Source of the DNA: Vreelandella venusta
Lineage (GTDB): Bacteria > Pseudomonadota > Gammaproteobacteria > Pseudomonadales > Halomonadaceae
Direction: 5' to 3'
Assembly (NCBI RefSeq): GCF_007989605.1
Contig: NZ_BJUL01000019.1
Coordinates: 1 to 64,000 of the forward strand
Length of the DNA: 64,000 nucleotides
The translations under genes were made by a program, and so were the position numbers. Position 1 is the stretch's first letter. Each line of letters starts with the position of its first letter. The notes below the pieces were generated by a model. That model worked only from the letters and a program-made list of their open reading frames with translations. It had not been told where the DNA came from and made no database searches. Positions 16,488-26,439 of the stretch are shown in pieces.

Positions 16488-17594
16488 GTGCCATATTCCA
16501 CTGAGCGACGCTTACAATGGCTGAAACGTTTAACTTTGATCGGTACTACGCTGACAGCGTTCGTGATTCTAGTTGGTGCATGGACGCGCTTGGTTGACGC
16601 AGGTTTGGGATGCCCAGATTGGCCAGGTTGTTATGGGCGGTTGTTAGTCCCTGACGCCGAGCATGCTGCCTTGCAGCATCCCGATGTTCCTCTTGTGCCT
16701 TTTAAAGCATGGGTAGAGATGGCTCATCGGTATGTAGCAAGTTTGTTAGGACTTATTGTTTTAAGCGTAGTGGCGCTGGGTTTTTCATTACGTAAACGTG
16801 CGGGATTTCCATGGAAAGTAAGTATTCTCTTGCTCGTTGTTATTCTACTTCAAGGCGCATTTGGCGCTTTTACAGTGACGCTAAAGCTTTGGCCACAAGT
16901 AGTTACTTTGCATTTGTTGGGTGGGCTGAGTGTACTGATGGTGTTTTTTTGGTTGCATTTGCGAACTCGGCATAGCTTGACAAAGCTTGTGTCTACCTCT
17001 TCAGGCCATACCTCCTCAGGCCATACTTCTTCACCTACACGCTATATCTCTCCACTTAGGAACGCTAATGTGCTTTGGGTGATAGGCGTGTTGGTATTAG
17101 TTTTGCAGCTTGCTTTAGGTGGCTGGGTAACCAGTAACTATGCAGGTATTGCCTGCCAGGGGTTTCCAACCTGCAATACGCAATGGTGGCCGGAAATGGA
17201 CATAAGCGAAGGCTTTCACCTGACACAAACTGTTGGCCCTAATTATTTGCACGGGCAGTTACATGCCGACGCACGGACGGCTATTCACGTTATGCACCGT
17301 ATTGGAGCGCTTGTGCTTGGCATTGTAGTGTCAGCGCTATGGTGGCGATATCGCCATGCTGTGTCTGTTGGGCGAGCGCTTAGATTGGTGGTAATTGCTT
17401 ATTTTGCCCAAGTCGCGCTTGGTATTGCTAATGTGTTGCTGTGGCTTCCACTATGGCTGGCTCTGTTGCATACCGCTGGAGCGGTTGCGCTGACCTTGAG
17501 TATGGGCTGGGCGGTCTGGTGCTGGAAATATCGCTCTAGTCAGCACTTTAGTGAGGTGAATGATCTAAAGTCAACGCAGGTTTTCTTGACGTAA
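16488..17594 (+). CDS. ctaA: haem A synthase
   Basis: COX15/CtaA enzyme that oxidises haem O to haem A for the aa3 oxidase. It has 368 residues and about eight helices in two four-helix halves. The first half has GAWTRLVDAGLGCPDWPGCYG and the haem-ligand histidines in AHRYVAS and TLHLLGG; the second has GGWVTSNYAG, HVMHRIGAL and LHTAGA. The start is GTG, with aaggaag at 16477-16483. The linker between the halves carries a small repeat (SSGHTSSGHTSS). It is the last gene of the cox cluster here; ctaB does not follow. Confidence 0.94.
   Translation: MPYSTERRLQWLKRLTLIGTTLTAFVILVGAWTRLVDAGLGCPDWPGCYGRLLVPDAEHAALQHPDVPLVPFKAWVEMAHRYVASLLGLIVLSVVALGFSLRKRAGFPWKVSILLLVVILLQGAFGAFTVTLKLWPQVVTLHLLGGLSVLMVFFWLHLRTRHSLTKLVSTSSGHTSSGHTSSPTRYISPLRNANVLWVIGVLVLVLQLALGGWVTSNYAGIACQGFPTCNTQWWPEMDISEGFHLTQTVGPNYLHGQLHADARTAIHVMHRIGALVLGIVVSALWWRYRHAVSVGRALRLVVIAYFAQVALGIANVLLWLPLWLALLHTAGAVALTLSMGWAVWCWKYRSSQHFSEVNDLKSTQVFLT
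17001..17030 (+). repeat. two 15-bp in-frame tandem copies in ctaA
   Basis: Units tcaggccatacctcc (17001-17015) and tcaggccatacttct (17016-17030) differ at two positions and encode SGHTS twice. They sit in the loop between the two halves of haem A synthase. Confidence 0.8.
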
Positions 17595-17742
17595 GGTGAG
17601 GTTTTGCTTCTTTAAAAACAGTGGGAGGCTGTTTATTTTTGAGCTGAAACAGAGCTGGAAAATAGTCAAAGTGGTCTCATTGGGGGAATAGGGTGTACAA
17701 TTATCGTCAAGCTTTCTACCTCTCCGTTGTGAAAGGAGCGTT

Positions 17743-18210
17743 ATGAGTTCCACAGGAGCGCTGTTGTTATTCATCGTTGCAATGATTGTCATTGCAGCTC
17801 TTGGTTTTTATGCCTATAAGCTTCGTCAAGAGGTTAAACGTCGAGAAGCATTTCGGCTGGACGAAGAACGTCGTGCCCATCAAAACAGCCTGGAGAATCT
17901 GGATTTTGTTGCTAGTGCGCTTGTGCAAGAGCAAGTCGACATTACAGAAGGAGCTTGGCGATGCAAAGTGCTGCTTGAGATCATTGATTCTAGCCTAACA
18001 GAGCGTCCAGACTTTCAGGCGTTTGCAGAGGTGTACAATCGTACTCGGCATTTAAAAACTCACTCCGCACGTAAGCAATTGACGCCACGAGAGCGAATGC
18101 AAGAAGATAAAGAGCGTATTGCTGTTGAGGACGAAATGCGTCCTGCCGTACTTGAGGCAGCAAAAAAGATCATAGACTGGAGGTCCAAAGGATCTAGGGG
18201 TCTTCATTAA
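17743..18210 (+). CDS. DUF2489 protein
   Basis: A 155-residue protein with one N-terminal membrane helix (about 5-26) followed by a charged, helical cytoplasmic domain with QEQVDITEGAWRCKVLLE, the DUF2489 signature, and a C-terminal EMRPAVLEAAKKIIDW helix. Function is unknown in the family. gaaaggag lies four bases before the start. It stands alone, 148 bases after ctaA. Confidence 0.8.
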   Translation: MSSTGALLLFIVAMIVIAALGFYAYKLRQEVKRREAFRLDEERRAHQNSLENLDFVASALVQEQVDITEGAWRCKVLLEIIDSSLTERPDFQAFAEVYNRTRHLKTHSARKQLTPRERMQEDKERIAVEDEMRPAVLEAAKKIIDWRSKGSRGLH

Positions 18211-18501
18211 CCTTGTTTAACGAGCATGGCGGGCTTTGAGTACGGTAGCCTATGTTTTTTGGCGCTTATTGCGTCAACTTTGCTATGCTGAGAATGTCGG
18301 TATTGGCAAGAAGTTGATATCTCGGCATTGTTGCCTTCTCGTGATTAAACGTTAATCATTAGAAAACGTTCAGCCTTATGGTGAAAGTACATTATTGCCA
18401 TGGTGCTGAGCAGCGAAAAATGGATGCTCTCGCAAATTAGAAGCATTGGGATAGATTTGGTCTTATGACCATGTCAGCATTGGATCAAGAAGGAGTTTTG
18501 C
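18211..18501. other. 291-bp intergenic region before the OmpA-like gene
   Basis: No gene, tRNA or repeat is seen. The region is A+T-rich and likely holds the promoter of the OmpA-family lipoprotein gene. A TATGCT at 18282-18287 could be a -10 element, but I cannot pair it with a convincing -35. aaggag occurs just before the downstream ATG. Confidence 0.4.
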
Positions 18502-19371
18502 ATGAAAAAATCAACGACTGGCTTGCTAATCGGTTCTGCACTGGTGGTAGGTTTATCAGGCTGTGCCAGCTCAGCATCACAATCATCTGGCCAAACCAGC
18601 GCAAGTAGCGATCGCGATTGGTATCAGCATCCTTTCGTTTGCGGCCTGGCGGGCAGTGTTATCGGCGGCAGTATTGCATATGCAACTAGCGGCAATTCTG
18701 ACGAAGATGAAAATACCGCTATTGGTGCAACTGCTGGTGCAGCGATCGGTGGTCTGTTGTGCGCTGACCGTACGCCCGAGCCCGTAGCACCACAATGCCC
18801 AAGCTATGGTGAAGTACCTGCTGGCGTTGCTGTAGATGCTGAAGGCTGCCCGCTGGACTCCGATGGTGATGGTGTGCCAGATTACCGCGATCAGTGCCCG
18901 GGAACTCCTGCTGGTGTAGCTGTTAATGCAAATGGCTGCCCACTCGATTCTGATAATGACGGTGTGCCGGATTACCGCGATCAGTGCCCCAACACTCCTG
19001 CAGGTGTTGAAGTTAACTCACTGGGCTGCCCTGAAAGCTTAGTTCTTCGCGATGTTAACTTTGAATTTGACTCCGCACAGTTAACACCGGGTGCGCAAAA
19101 TGTGCTAAACGGTGTGGCTGAGCGTTTAGTTAATAACCCGAACGTCCGTGTGAGCATCGAAGGTCACACTGATTCTCGTGGGCCGGATCAGTACAACAAA
19201 AATCTGTCGCAGCGCCGTGCAGAGTCTGTTGCTGCTTACCTTGCCCAGCGTGGCGTAGGTGCTAACCGTATGCGCGCTATTGGCTACGGCGAAGAGCGTC
19301 CGGTTGCTAGCAATGATACCGATGCGGGTCGTGCACAAAACCGTCGTGTAGAAATGGATGAGTGGAACTAA
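18502..19371 (+). CDS. OmpA-family outer-membrane lipoprotein with TSP3-type repeats
   Basis: A 289-residue exported lipoprotein with a signal peptide and lipobox LSGC (Cys21). Next comes a glycine-rich hydrophobic segment (about 45-90, GSVIGGSIAYATS and GATAGAAIGG). Two and a partial 30-residue repeats follow, with DSDGDGVPDYRDQC acidic loops (108-170) of thrombospondin type 3, which usually bind Ca2+. The C-terminal OmpA domain (about 183-285) has IEGHTDSRG and NLSQRRAESVAAYL for peptidoglycan binding. It probably ties the outer membrane to the cell wall. A monocistronic unit with a strong terminator behind it. Confidence 0.9.
   Translation: MKKSTTGLLIGSALVVGLSGCASSASQSSGQTSASSDRDWYQHPFVCGLAGSVIGGSIAYATSGNSDEDENTAIGATAGAAIGGLLCADRTPEPVAPQCPSYGEVPAGVAVDAEGCPLDSDGDGVPDYRDQCPGTPAGVAVNANGCPLDSDNDGVPDYRDQCPNTPAGVEVNSLGCPESLVLRDVNFEFDSAQLTPGAQNVLNGVAERLVNNPNVRVSIEGHTDSRGPDQYNKNLSQRRAESVAAYLAQRGVGANRMRAIGYGEERPVASNDTDAGRAQNRRVEMDEWN
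18823..19002 (+). repeat. two 90-bp repeats encoding TSP3-like units
   Basis: Units 18823-18912 and 18913-19002 encode 30-residue blocks with the shared stretch GVPDYRDQCP; a third partial unit runs to about 19032. The shared DNA block ttaccgcgatcagtgccc is identical in both, so the duplication is recent or under conversion. Confidence 0.85.
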
Positions 19372-19434
19372 GCCACGCATCGCTACGTTAAAGGGGTAGG
19401 CCATTGTGCCAGTGATTAATGCCCTTTAAGCACG

Positions 19435-19462
19435 AAACGGGAGGCTTATGCCTCCCGTTTTA
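19435..19462 (+). terminator. intrinsic terminator after the OmpA-like gene
   Basis: Perfect 11-bp stem aaacgggaggc (19435-19445) / gcctcccgttt (19450-19460), loop ttat, then t residues. It isolates the OmpA-like gene from the thrS operon. Confidence 0.88.
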
Positions 19463-19541
19463 TGTTACGGCTGGCTAAATTCTGGTAGGCTGGGCAACCC
19501 TCAAAAAGCTCCTAAATACTCTCGATCATTGATAGCGAAAT

Positions 19542-19562
19542 GTGATCCTTGGTATGGATCAC
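19542..19562 (+). promoter_or_regulatory. thrS leader hairpin mimicking the tRNA-Thr(GGU) anticodon arm
   Basis: The stem gtgatcc (19542-19548) / ggatcac (19556-19562) is perfect, and the 7-nt loop is ttggtat. Numbered as an anticodon loop it has U33, anticodon GGU at 34-36 and A37, as in tRNA-Thr(GGU). The GGU lies at -35 to -33 relative to the thrS ATG, ten bases before the Shine-Dalgarno (19573-19578). E. coli ThrRS represses its own translation by binding a leader arm with a CGU triplet at about -32 to -30, so the same autoregulation is inferred here. Confidence 0.72.
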
Positions 19563-19585
19563 CACTGCGCTCAAGGAATATCTTA

Positions 19586-21508
19586 ATGCCCATAGTAACA
19601 TTGCCGGATGGCAGTCAAAGAACGTTCGAAGCACCACTGTCTATCATGCAGCTCGCAGAATCCATTGGCCCTGGTTTGGCCAAGGCCTGTGTGGCTGGCA
19701 AGATTGACGGTGTATTGGTCGATGCTGCTGACTTGATCGAGCAAGATGCTGAAGTGGCGATAATTACCGCCCGTGATCCCGAAGGGCTTGAGATTATCCG
19801 CCATTCCTGTGCTCACTTGATTGGGCATGCGGTTAAGCAGTTATACCCTGATGCCAAAATGGCCATCGGGCCAGTGATTGATGATGGTTTTTATTACGAT
19901 ATTGATTTCGGCAAGTCGGTAACGCCTGACGACTTGGAAGCCATCGAAAAACGCATGCAATCACTTATTGAGCGTGATTACGACGTGGTGCGTGAGTACG
20001 TTGATCGCGACAAGGCGATGAAAACGTTTATTGAGCGTGGCGAAACGTTCAAGCAGGAAATTGTCCGCGATATACCTGAAGGTGCAACAATACGTTTGTA
20101 TCACCACGAAGAGTACACGGACATGTGTCGTGGGCCGCATGTGCCGAATACACGCCACCTGAAAGCTTTCAAGCTGACCAAGCTGGCTGGCGCATATTGG
20201 CGCGGAGATGCCTCAAACCCAATGCTGACACGTATTTACGGTACAGCATGGGGCGACAAGAAGCAGCTCAAAGCTTATTTGAAGCGCCTAGAAGAGGCTG
20301 AAAAGCGAGACCATCGCAAATTGGCGCGCAAAATGGATCTTTTCCATTTGCAAGAAGAAGCCCCAGGCATGGTTTTTTGGCACCCCAATGGCTGGACGAT
20401 GTACCAGGCGCTAGAAGATTACATGCGCAAAATTCAGCGAGCGCATGGTTATCAAGAGATTAAGACGCCGCAAGTAGTAGATCTTTCGTTGTGGAAGAAA
20501 TCGGGCCACTGGGGGCACTACAGTGAGCTCATGTTTACTACTGAGTCAGAAAAACGTGAGTATGCGGTTAAGCCAATGAATTGTCCCTGTCATGTACAGG
20601 TATTTAATCAGGGGTTGAAAAGCTACCGCGATTTGCCGTTACGTCTAGCAGAGTTTGGTAGCTGCCACCGGAATGAACCATCGGGCTCGTTGCATGGTCT
20701 GATGCGCGTTCGTGGCTTTACTCAAGATGATGCGCATATTTTTTGTACCGAGGGTCAAATTCAGGCAGAGGCGGAAGCATTCATTGCGCTTACTCTGCAA
20801 GTTTATAAAACGCTTGGTTTCGAGGATGTTGAGCTCAAGCTGTCAACTCGTCCTGAGGACTTTCTTGGCGAAGCAGAGATGTGGGATCGGGCAGAGCGGG
20901 GGCTTGAAGCCGCGCTCAATGCGACGGGGCTTGATTGGGAGCTTCAGCCTGGAGAGGGGGCTTTTTATGGCCCGAAAATTGAATTCGCTCTGCGTGATTG
21001 CCTGAATCGTGTTTGGCAATGTGGTACTCTACAGTTAGATTTTAATTTACCAGGGCGCTTAGGCGCGCAATACGTTGATGAAGATGGGACACGAAAGACC
21101 CCTGTGATGCTTCATCGTGCTATCTTAGGTTCTTTTGAACGGTTCTTGGGAATCCTAATTGAGCACTATGCTGGTGCGATGCCGCTATGGTTGGCGCCTC
21201 AGCAAGCTGTGTTGATGACCATTACTGATGCGCAGCGTGATTATGCGCTTGAGTTGGAGCAACGGCTGCAAAAAAATGGCTTACGAGTTAAAGCGGACTT
21301 GAGGAACGAGAAGATCGGCTTTAAAATCCGTGAGCATACGTTACAGAAAGTTCCCTATCTCCTTGTGGTGGGAGATAAGGAAGTCGAAGCTGACTCAGTG
21401 GCCGTGCGAACTCGCAGCGGCGAAAACCTCGGTACAATGACAGTCGATGAATTCATCGAACGTTGTAATGCAGAGCGAGCAGCCCTGGCGACATCGTCAA
21501 TTGCCTAA
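19586..21508 (+). CDS. thrS: threonyl-tRNA synthetase
   Basis: Class II synthetase that charges tRNA-Thr. The 640 residues (E. coli 642) comprise a TGS domain (1-61), an editing domain with the HxxxH motif in [11 protein letters not shown], a catalytic core with zinc-binding [10 protein letters not shown], motif 2 [17 protein letters not shown], motif 3 [12 protein letters not shown], and a C-terminal anticodon-binding domain. ATG 19586 was chosen because family homology starts at [10 protein letters not shown] and aaggaa lies seven bases upstream. First gene of the thrS-infC-rpmI-rplT group; the leader hairpin suggests translational autocontrol. Confidence 0.97.
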   Translation: MPIVTLPDGSQRTFEAPLSIMQLAESIGPGLAKACVAGKIDGVLVDAADLIEQDAEVAIITARDPEGLEIIRHSCAHLIGHAVKQLYPDAKMAIGPVIDDGFYYDIDFGKSVTPDDLEAIEKRMQSLIERDYDVVREYVDRDKAMKTFIERGETFKQEIVRDIPEGATIRLYHHEEYTDMCRGPHVPNTRHLKAFKLTKLAGAYWRGDASNPMLTRIYGTAWGDKKQLKAYLKRLEEAEKRDHRKLARKMDLFHLQEEAPGMVFWHPNGWTMYQALEDYMRKIQRAHGYQEIKTPQVVDLSLWKKSGHWGHYSELMFTTESEKREYAVKPMNCPCHVQVFNQGLKSYRDLPLRLAEFGSCHRNEPSGSLHGLMRVRGFTQDDAHIFCTEGQIQAEAEAFIALTLQVYKTLGFEDVELKLSTRPEDFLGEAEMWDRAERGLEAALNATGLDWELQPGEGAFYGPKIEFALRDCLNRVWQCGTLQLDFNLPGRLGAQYVDEDGTRKTPVMLHRAILGSFERFLGILIEHYAGAMPLWLAPQQAVLMTITDAQRDYALELEQRLQKNGLRVKADLRNEKIGFKIREHTLQKVPYLLVVGDKEVEADSVAVRTRSGENLGTMTVDEFIERCNAERAALATSSIA

Positions 21509-21520
21509 GGAGACGGAGCA

Positions 21521-22060
21521 ATCAAGCGAAGCAATCAGCGCGGGCGTCCACAAGACAAGCGCCCACCAATGAACGAGAGAATTACCGAAGAAGAAGTACG
21601 TTTGATCGATGCTGAAGGTGAACAGTTGGGTGTTGTGCCCACCACCGAAGCACTTGAGCGTGCAGAAGCTGCCGGTTTAGATCTCGTACAAATTTCGAAT
21701 GCCGATCCCATTGTTTGTAAGATTATGGATTACGGCAAATTTGTTTTTGAGACGAAGAAGCAGAAAGCGGCTCAAAAGAAAAAGCAGAAGCAAATTCAGG
21801 TCAAGGAAGTCAAATTCCGTCCTGGCACTGACGAAGGCGATTATCAGGTCAAGCTAAAAAACCTGACGCGCTTTCTAGAAGGTGGTGATAAAGGCAAAGT
21901 CACATTGCGCTTCCGTGGTCGTGAAATGGCGCACCAGGACATTGGTCGTAAACTAATGGAACGGATTGCGGCAGACCTGGAAGAGATCGGAGCGGTAGAA
22001 TCTTTCCCGAAAATGGAAGGGCGCCAGATGATCATGATTATTGCCCCGAAGAAGAAGTGA
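21521..22060 (+). CDS. infC: translation initiation factor IF-3 (ATC start)
   Basis: IF3 binds the 30S subunit, rejects non-canonical start codons and prevents subunit joining. From ATC 21521 it has 179 residues, matching E. coli (180); beginning at ATG 21569 would give only 163 and lose the basic N-terminal tail ([15 protein letters not shown]). An ideal aaggag (21507-21512) lies eight bases before ATC, whereas no Shine-Dalgarno precedes ATG 21569. Domains: N-terminal (to about 85), a lysine-rich linker helix, and a C-terminal domain with [14 protein letters not shown] and [11 protein letters not shown]. The rare start implies IF3 autoregulation, as known for the E. coli ATT start. Confidence 0.93.
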   Translation: MKRSNQRGRPQDKRPPMNERITEEEVRLIDAEGEQLGVVPTTEALERAEAAGLDLVQISNADPIVCKIMDYGKFVFETKKQKAAQKKKQKQIQVKEVKFRPGTDEGDYQVKLKNLTRFLEGGDKGKVTLRFRGREMAHQDIGRKLMERIAADLEEIGAVESFPKMEGRQMIMIIAPKKK

Positions 22061-22141
22061 TCCAACGGCGAAGCTAACGGGTCAGCGTGAGAGCGCTGAT
22101 CGGCCCTGGGTTTTCTAAAAAATATCGAGCGGAGTTTTCTC

Positions 22142-22336
22142 ATGCCGAAAATCAAAAGTAACAGTGGCGCTGCCAAGCGCTTTAAAAAGACCGCTAATGG
22201 CTTCAAGCACAAGCAGTCTTTCCGTAGCCACATCTTGACTAAGAAGTCGACCAAGCGTAAGCGTCAGCTACGTGGCATGAAGCAGATCCATGCTTCTGAC
22301 AAAGCGCTGATTCAGCGCATGCTGCCGAATCTGTAA
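22142..22336 (+). CDS. rpmI: 50S ribosomal protein L35
   Basis: A 64-residue very basic protein that begins [17 protein letters not shown] and contains [16 protein letters not shown], both typical of L35. ggag lies upstream of the ATG. It sits between infC and rplT in the standard order. The 81-base leader contains a small hairpin (22082-22099, tcagcg/cgctga). In E. coli the L35 leader is where L20 represses the operon; I cannot establish the pseudoknot here. Confidence 0.97.
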   Translation: MPKIKSNSGAAKRFKKTANGFKHKQSFRSHILTKKSTKRKRQLRGMKQIHASDKALIQRMLPNL

Positions 22337-22393
22337 GGTCGAATTTTCTTATCTGAGTGCATTTAGCCTCAGCCATAAAGTCAGGAGTGTGTT

Positions 22394-22747
22394 ATGACTC
22401 GTGTTAAGCGTGGCGTAGTTGCCCGTCGTCGCCATAAAAAAGTATTGAAGCAGGCTAAAGGTTACTACGGAGCCCGTTCGCGTGTTTTCCGTGTTGCCAA
22501 ACAGGCTGTCATCAAAGCCGGTCAGTATGCTTACCGTGACCGCCGCAACCGCAAGCGTCAATTCCGCGCTCTGTGGATTCAGCGTATTAACGCTGGTGCG
22601 CGCATCAATGGCATGTCTTACAGCCGCTTTGTTGGCGGTCTGAAGAAAGCCGGCATTGAAATTGATCGTAAAGTATTGGCCGACCTGGCGGTACACGAGA
22701 AAGCTGCATTTGCGGCTATCGTGGAAAAAGCCAAGGCTGCCCAATAA
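22394..22747 (+). CDS. rplT: 50S ribosomal protein L20
   Basis: A 117-residue basic 23S rRNA-binding assembly protein that also represses its own operon in E. coli. The N terminus reads [16 protein letters not shown] and is followed by [19 protein letters not shown] and [18 protein letters not shown]. caggag lies before the ATG. A strong terminator follows, separating it from pheS. Confidence 0.97.
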   Translation: MTRVKRGVVARRRHKKVLKQAKGYYGARSRVFRVAKQAVIKAGQYAYRDRRNRKRQFRALWIQRINAGARINGMSYSRFVGGLKKAGIEIDRKVLADLAVHEKAAFAAIVEKAKAAQ

Positions 22748-22756
22748 GACGCATTG

Positions 22757-22776
22757 CACTGAGTTTAATCTCAGTG
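22757..22776 (+). other. small hairpin after rplT
   Basis: cactgag (22757-22763) pairs perfectly with ctcagtg (22770-22776) around loop tttaat. The 9-mer cagtgtgac occurs at 22772-22780 and again at 22797-22805. There is no T tract, so it is not a terminator by itself; it may be part of an RNA structure upstream of the pheS terminator. Confidence 0.45.
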
Positions 22777-22810
22777 TGACGTGTTAGAGGTCATTTCAGT
22801 GTGACCCATG

Positions 22811-22845
22811 CAGGGGAAGAGCAGCCGCTCTTCCCCTGTTTTTTT
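22811..22845 (+). terminator. strong terminator or attenuator between rplT and pheS
   Basis: Perfect 12-bp stem caggggaagagc (22811-22822) / gctcttcccctg (22827-22838), loop agcc, followed by seven T. It lies 61 bases before pheS, where E. coli has the pheM attenuator. No Phe-rich leader peptide precedes it. Confidence 0.88.
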
Positions 22846-22891
22846 GTCACCTTCAACATGCCAGCCATCTTTAGAGATGGAAAACGCTTAA

Positions 22892-23926
<1,035 letters not shown>

Positions 23927-23952
23927 GACCGCTGCCAACGACGGGAATCAAT

Positions 23953-26334
23953 ATGAAATTTTCAGAACAGTGGCTGCGTGACTGGGTGGCTCCGCAGCTT
24001 GATACACAGGCAATTGCTGATCAAATTACTATGGCAGGCCTTGAAGTCGATGCTATCGAGGCTGTTGCGTCTGCGTTTAGTGGCGTAGTGGTAGCGGAAG
24101 TGCTGACTAAAGAGAAGCACCCAGATGCTGATAAGCTCAACGTATGTACCGTCAATGATGGTACCGGCGAGCCTGTTCAGGTTGTTTGTGGTGCTGCCAA
24201 TGTCGATGTTGGTCAAAAAATTCCGTTTGCTCAGGTGGGAGGTGTTCTGCCGGGCGACTTTAAAATCAAAAAAGCCAAATTGCGTGGTGTTGAGTCACGT
24301 GGAATGATTTGCTCGGCTTCAGAGCTAGGCCTTGAGGAAGAGACGTCACCAGGTATTTTTGTGCTGCCTGCCTCTGCGCCGGTAGGTCTAAGTTTTCGCG
24401 AGTACATGCAGCTCGATGACATGACCATTGAAGTTGATCTCACGCCGAATCGTGGTGATTGCCTGAGTATTAAAGGGCTGGCTCGAGAGGTTGGGGTGCT
24501 CAATCGTCTTCCGGTGAGTGGGCCTGAGATTGTAGCCATTGAAGCCAGTATTGACGATACTTTCCCAGTGCGTATTGAAGCGCCGGAGCAGTGCCCGCGC
24601 TACCTGGGTCGCATTATTAGAGGGGTGGATGTTGGCGTCGAAACCCCGCTGTGGATGGTGGAGCGCCTCCGGCGTAGCGGTGTTCGTTCCATTGACCCTG
24701 TCGTTGATGTGACTAACTACGTGATGTTAGAGCTTGGTCAGCCGTTGCATGCGTTTGATCGTGACAATCTTCACGGCGGTATTACCGTTCGCTTGGCGCG
24801 TAATGAAGAGCGGCTGACTTTGTTGGACGGTCAGGAAGTAGCGCTAAGACCTGAGACACTGGTTATTGCTGATGATGAAGGTCCGCTAGCAATGGCGGGC
24901 ATTATGGGGGGCGAGAACTCAGGGGTAAGTAATAAGACCGATACGATTTTCTTGGAAGCTGCCTATTTTACGCCGCTGGCTATTGCAGGTCAGGCGCGTT
25001 CTTACGGTCTTCATACAGATGCATCGCATCGTTTTGAGCGCGGCGTTGATCCGGCGCTTGCCAGTGTAGCGATTGAACGTGCCACTCAGCTTCTAATGGA
25101 GATATGTGGTGGTCAGGCTGGGCCTGTTACTGAGTCGTCCAGTGGTGAAAACCTACCAGCTCCGCGTAATATTGTATTGCGCGAGGCGCGTTTAGCGAGT
25201 GCGCTGTCGAAGCGGCTGCCCACTGACGATGTGACTGACATCCTACAGCGTCTAGGGCTGGCGGTAGAGAAGCAGGCAGATGGCTGGTTAGTCACAGCGC
25301 CTAGCTGGCGATTTGACGTGTCGATCGAAGAAGATCTCATAGAAGAGATTGCCAGGGTCCATGGTTACAACAACTTGCCAGTTCGACGCCCGGCGGCGCG
25401 TTTGGCACTGCGTCCGGCAAACGAGGCGGTGCTAACTCAAGCTCGGCTGCGTAACCAAATGGTTGCTCGTGGTTTTCAGGAAGCGGTGACTTATAGCTTT
25501 GTTGCGCCTGATCTCCAAGCGGTGATGTTGCCAGACGCTATTTCGCCAGTGTTGGCGAATCCGATTTCATCAGATCTATCGGTAATGCGGGCTAGTTTGT
25601 TCCCAGGCTTAGTGCGTGCACTTGAGCATAACCTGAACCGTCAGCAAGCCCGGGTCAGGTTGTTTGAAACTGGCTTGGTATTTAATGGTCATTTGGACAA
25701 CCTTTCACAGGTCCCGATGATGGGGGCGCTAGTGTGCGGAGGTCGTGAGGCTGAAGGTTGGTGCGGGGCTAAAGCCCAAGTCGATTTTTACGACCTGAAA
25801 GGCGACTTAGAAAGCTTGCTGGCGCTTGGTGGCGCGCTTGATGCTTGGCGTTTTGAGCCAGGTGAGCATCCTTCGCTCCACCCTGGGCAAACAGCGAAGC
25901 TGTTGCATAATGGTCAGCCTGCCGGTTGGATTGGTACCTTGCATCCTCAGGTACGAGCCAAGCTAGGGCTGAAAGTTGATGCCGTTATGTTTGAGGTTCG
26001 CTTAGATGCGCTGAGCGAAGGGCTTATCCCGGCCTTTGAGCCGCTGTCACGCTATCCAGAAGTTCGTCGTGACTTGGCTTTCACTGTGAAGACGGAGGTG
26101 CCGGTTCAAGCGCTGCTTGACTGCGCAAAAGCGCAAGCTGGCGACTACTTAAAAGATATTAAGCTATTTGATGTCTATGCTGGTAAGGGGGTAGCGGATG
26201 GTCACAAGAGTATTGCATTGGGCTTGACGTGGCAGCACGGATCACGCACGCTAAATGATGATGAAATCAACCTGTTGGTAGATTCCATCGTATCGCAAGT
26301 GCGAGCAGAATTAGATGCTGAGCTACGTGGATAG
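23953..26334 (+). CDS. pheT: phenylalanyl-tRNA synthetase beta subunit
   Basis: Structural and editing subunit of PheRS. The 793 residues match E. coli (795). Domains in order are a tRNA-binding OB fold (about 39-150, HPDADKLNVCTVNDG), the B3/B4 editing domain (about 210-385, DVTNYVMLELGQPLHAFD), B5 (about 400-470), a catalytic-like core, and the C-terminal anticodon-binding ferredoxin fold (about 700-793, RYPEVRRDLAFTV). It follows pheS by 26 bases and forms one operon with it. Confidence 0.97.
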   Translation: MKFSEQWLRDWVAPQLDTQAIADQITMAGLEVDAIEAVASAFSGVVVAEVLTKEKHPDADKLNVCTVNDGTGEPVQVVCGAANVDVGQKIPFAQVGGVLPGDFKIKKAKLRGVESRGMICSASELGLEEETSPGIFVLPASAPVGLSFREYMQLDDMTIEVDLTPNRGDCLSIKGLAREVGVLNRLPVSGPEIVAIEASIDDTFPVRIEAPEQCPRYLGRIIRGVDVGVETPLWMVERLRRSGVRSIDPVVDVTNYVMLELGQPLHAFDRDNLHGGITVRLARNEERLTLLDGQEVALRPETLVIADDEGPLAMAGIMGGENSGVSNKTDTIFLEAAYFTPLAIAGQARSYGLHTDASHRFERGVDPALASVAIERATQLLMEICGGQAGPVTESSSGENLPAPRNIVLREARLASALSKRLPTDDVTDILQRLGLAVEKQADGWLVTAPSWRFDVSIEEDLIEEIARVHGYNNLPVRRPAARLALRPANEAVLTQARLRNQMVARGFQEAVTYSFVAPDLQAVMLPDAISPVLANPISSDLSVMRASLFPGLVRALEHNLNRQQARVRLFETGLVFNGHLDNLSQVPMMGALVCGGREAEGWCGAKAQVDFYDLKGDLESLLALGGALDAWRFEPGEHPSLHPGQTAKLLHNGQPAGWIGTLHPQVRAKLGLKVDAVMFEVRLDALSEGLIPAFEPLSRYPEVRRDLAFTVKTEVPVQALLDCAKAQAGDYLKDIKLFDVYAGKGVADGHKSIALGLTWQHGSRTLNDDEINLLVDSIVSQVRAELDAELRG

Positions 26335-26439
26335 GATTTGTAGGTAGGTGTGAAGGACTGTTACGTGAATAATTAATAATGCCATGACACGACGCTTATC
26401 ACGTTCTTGGCAATGCGTTTGCTACATGGAGGGGGCCTT

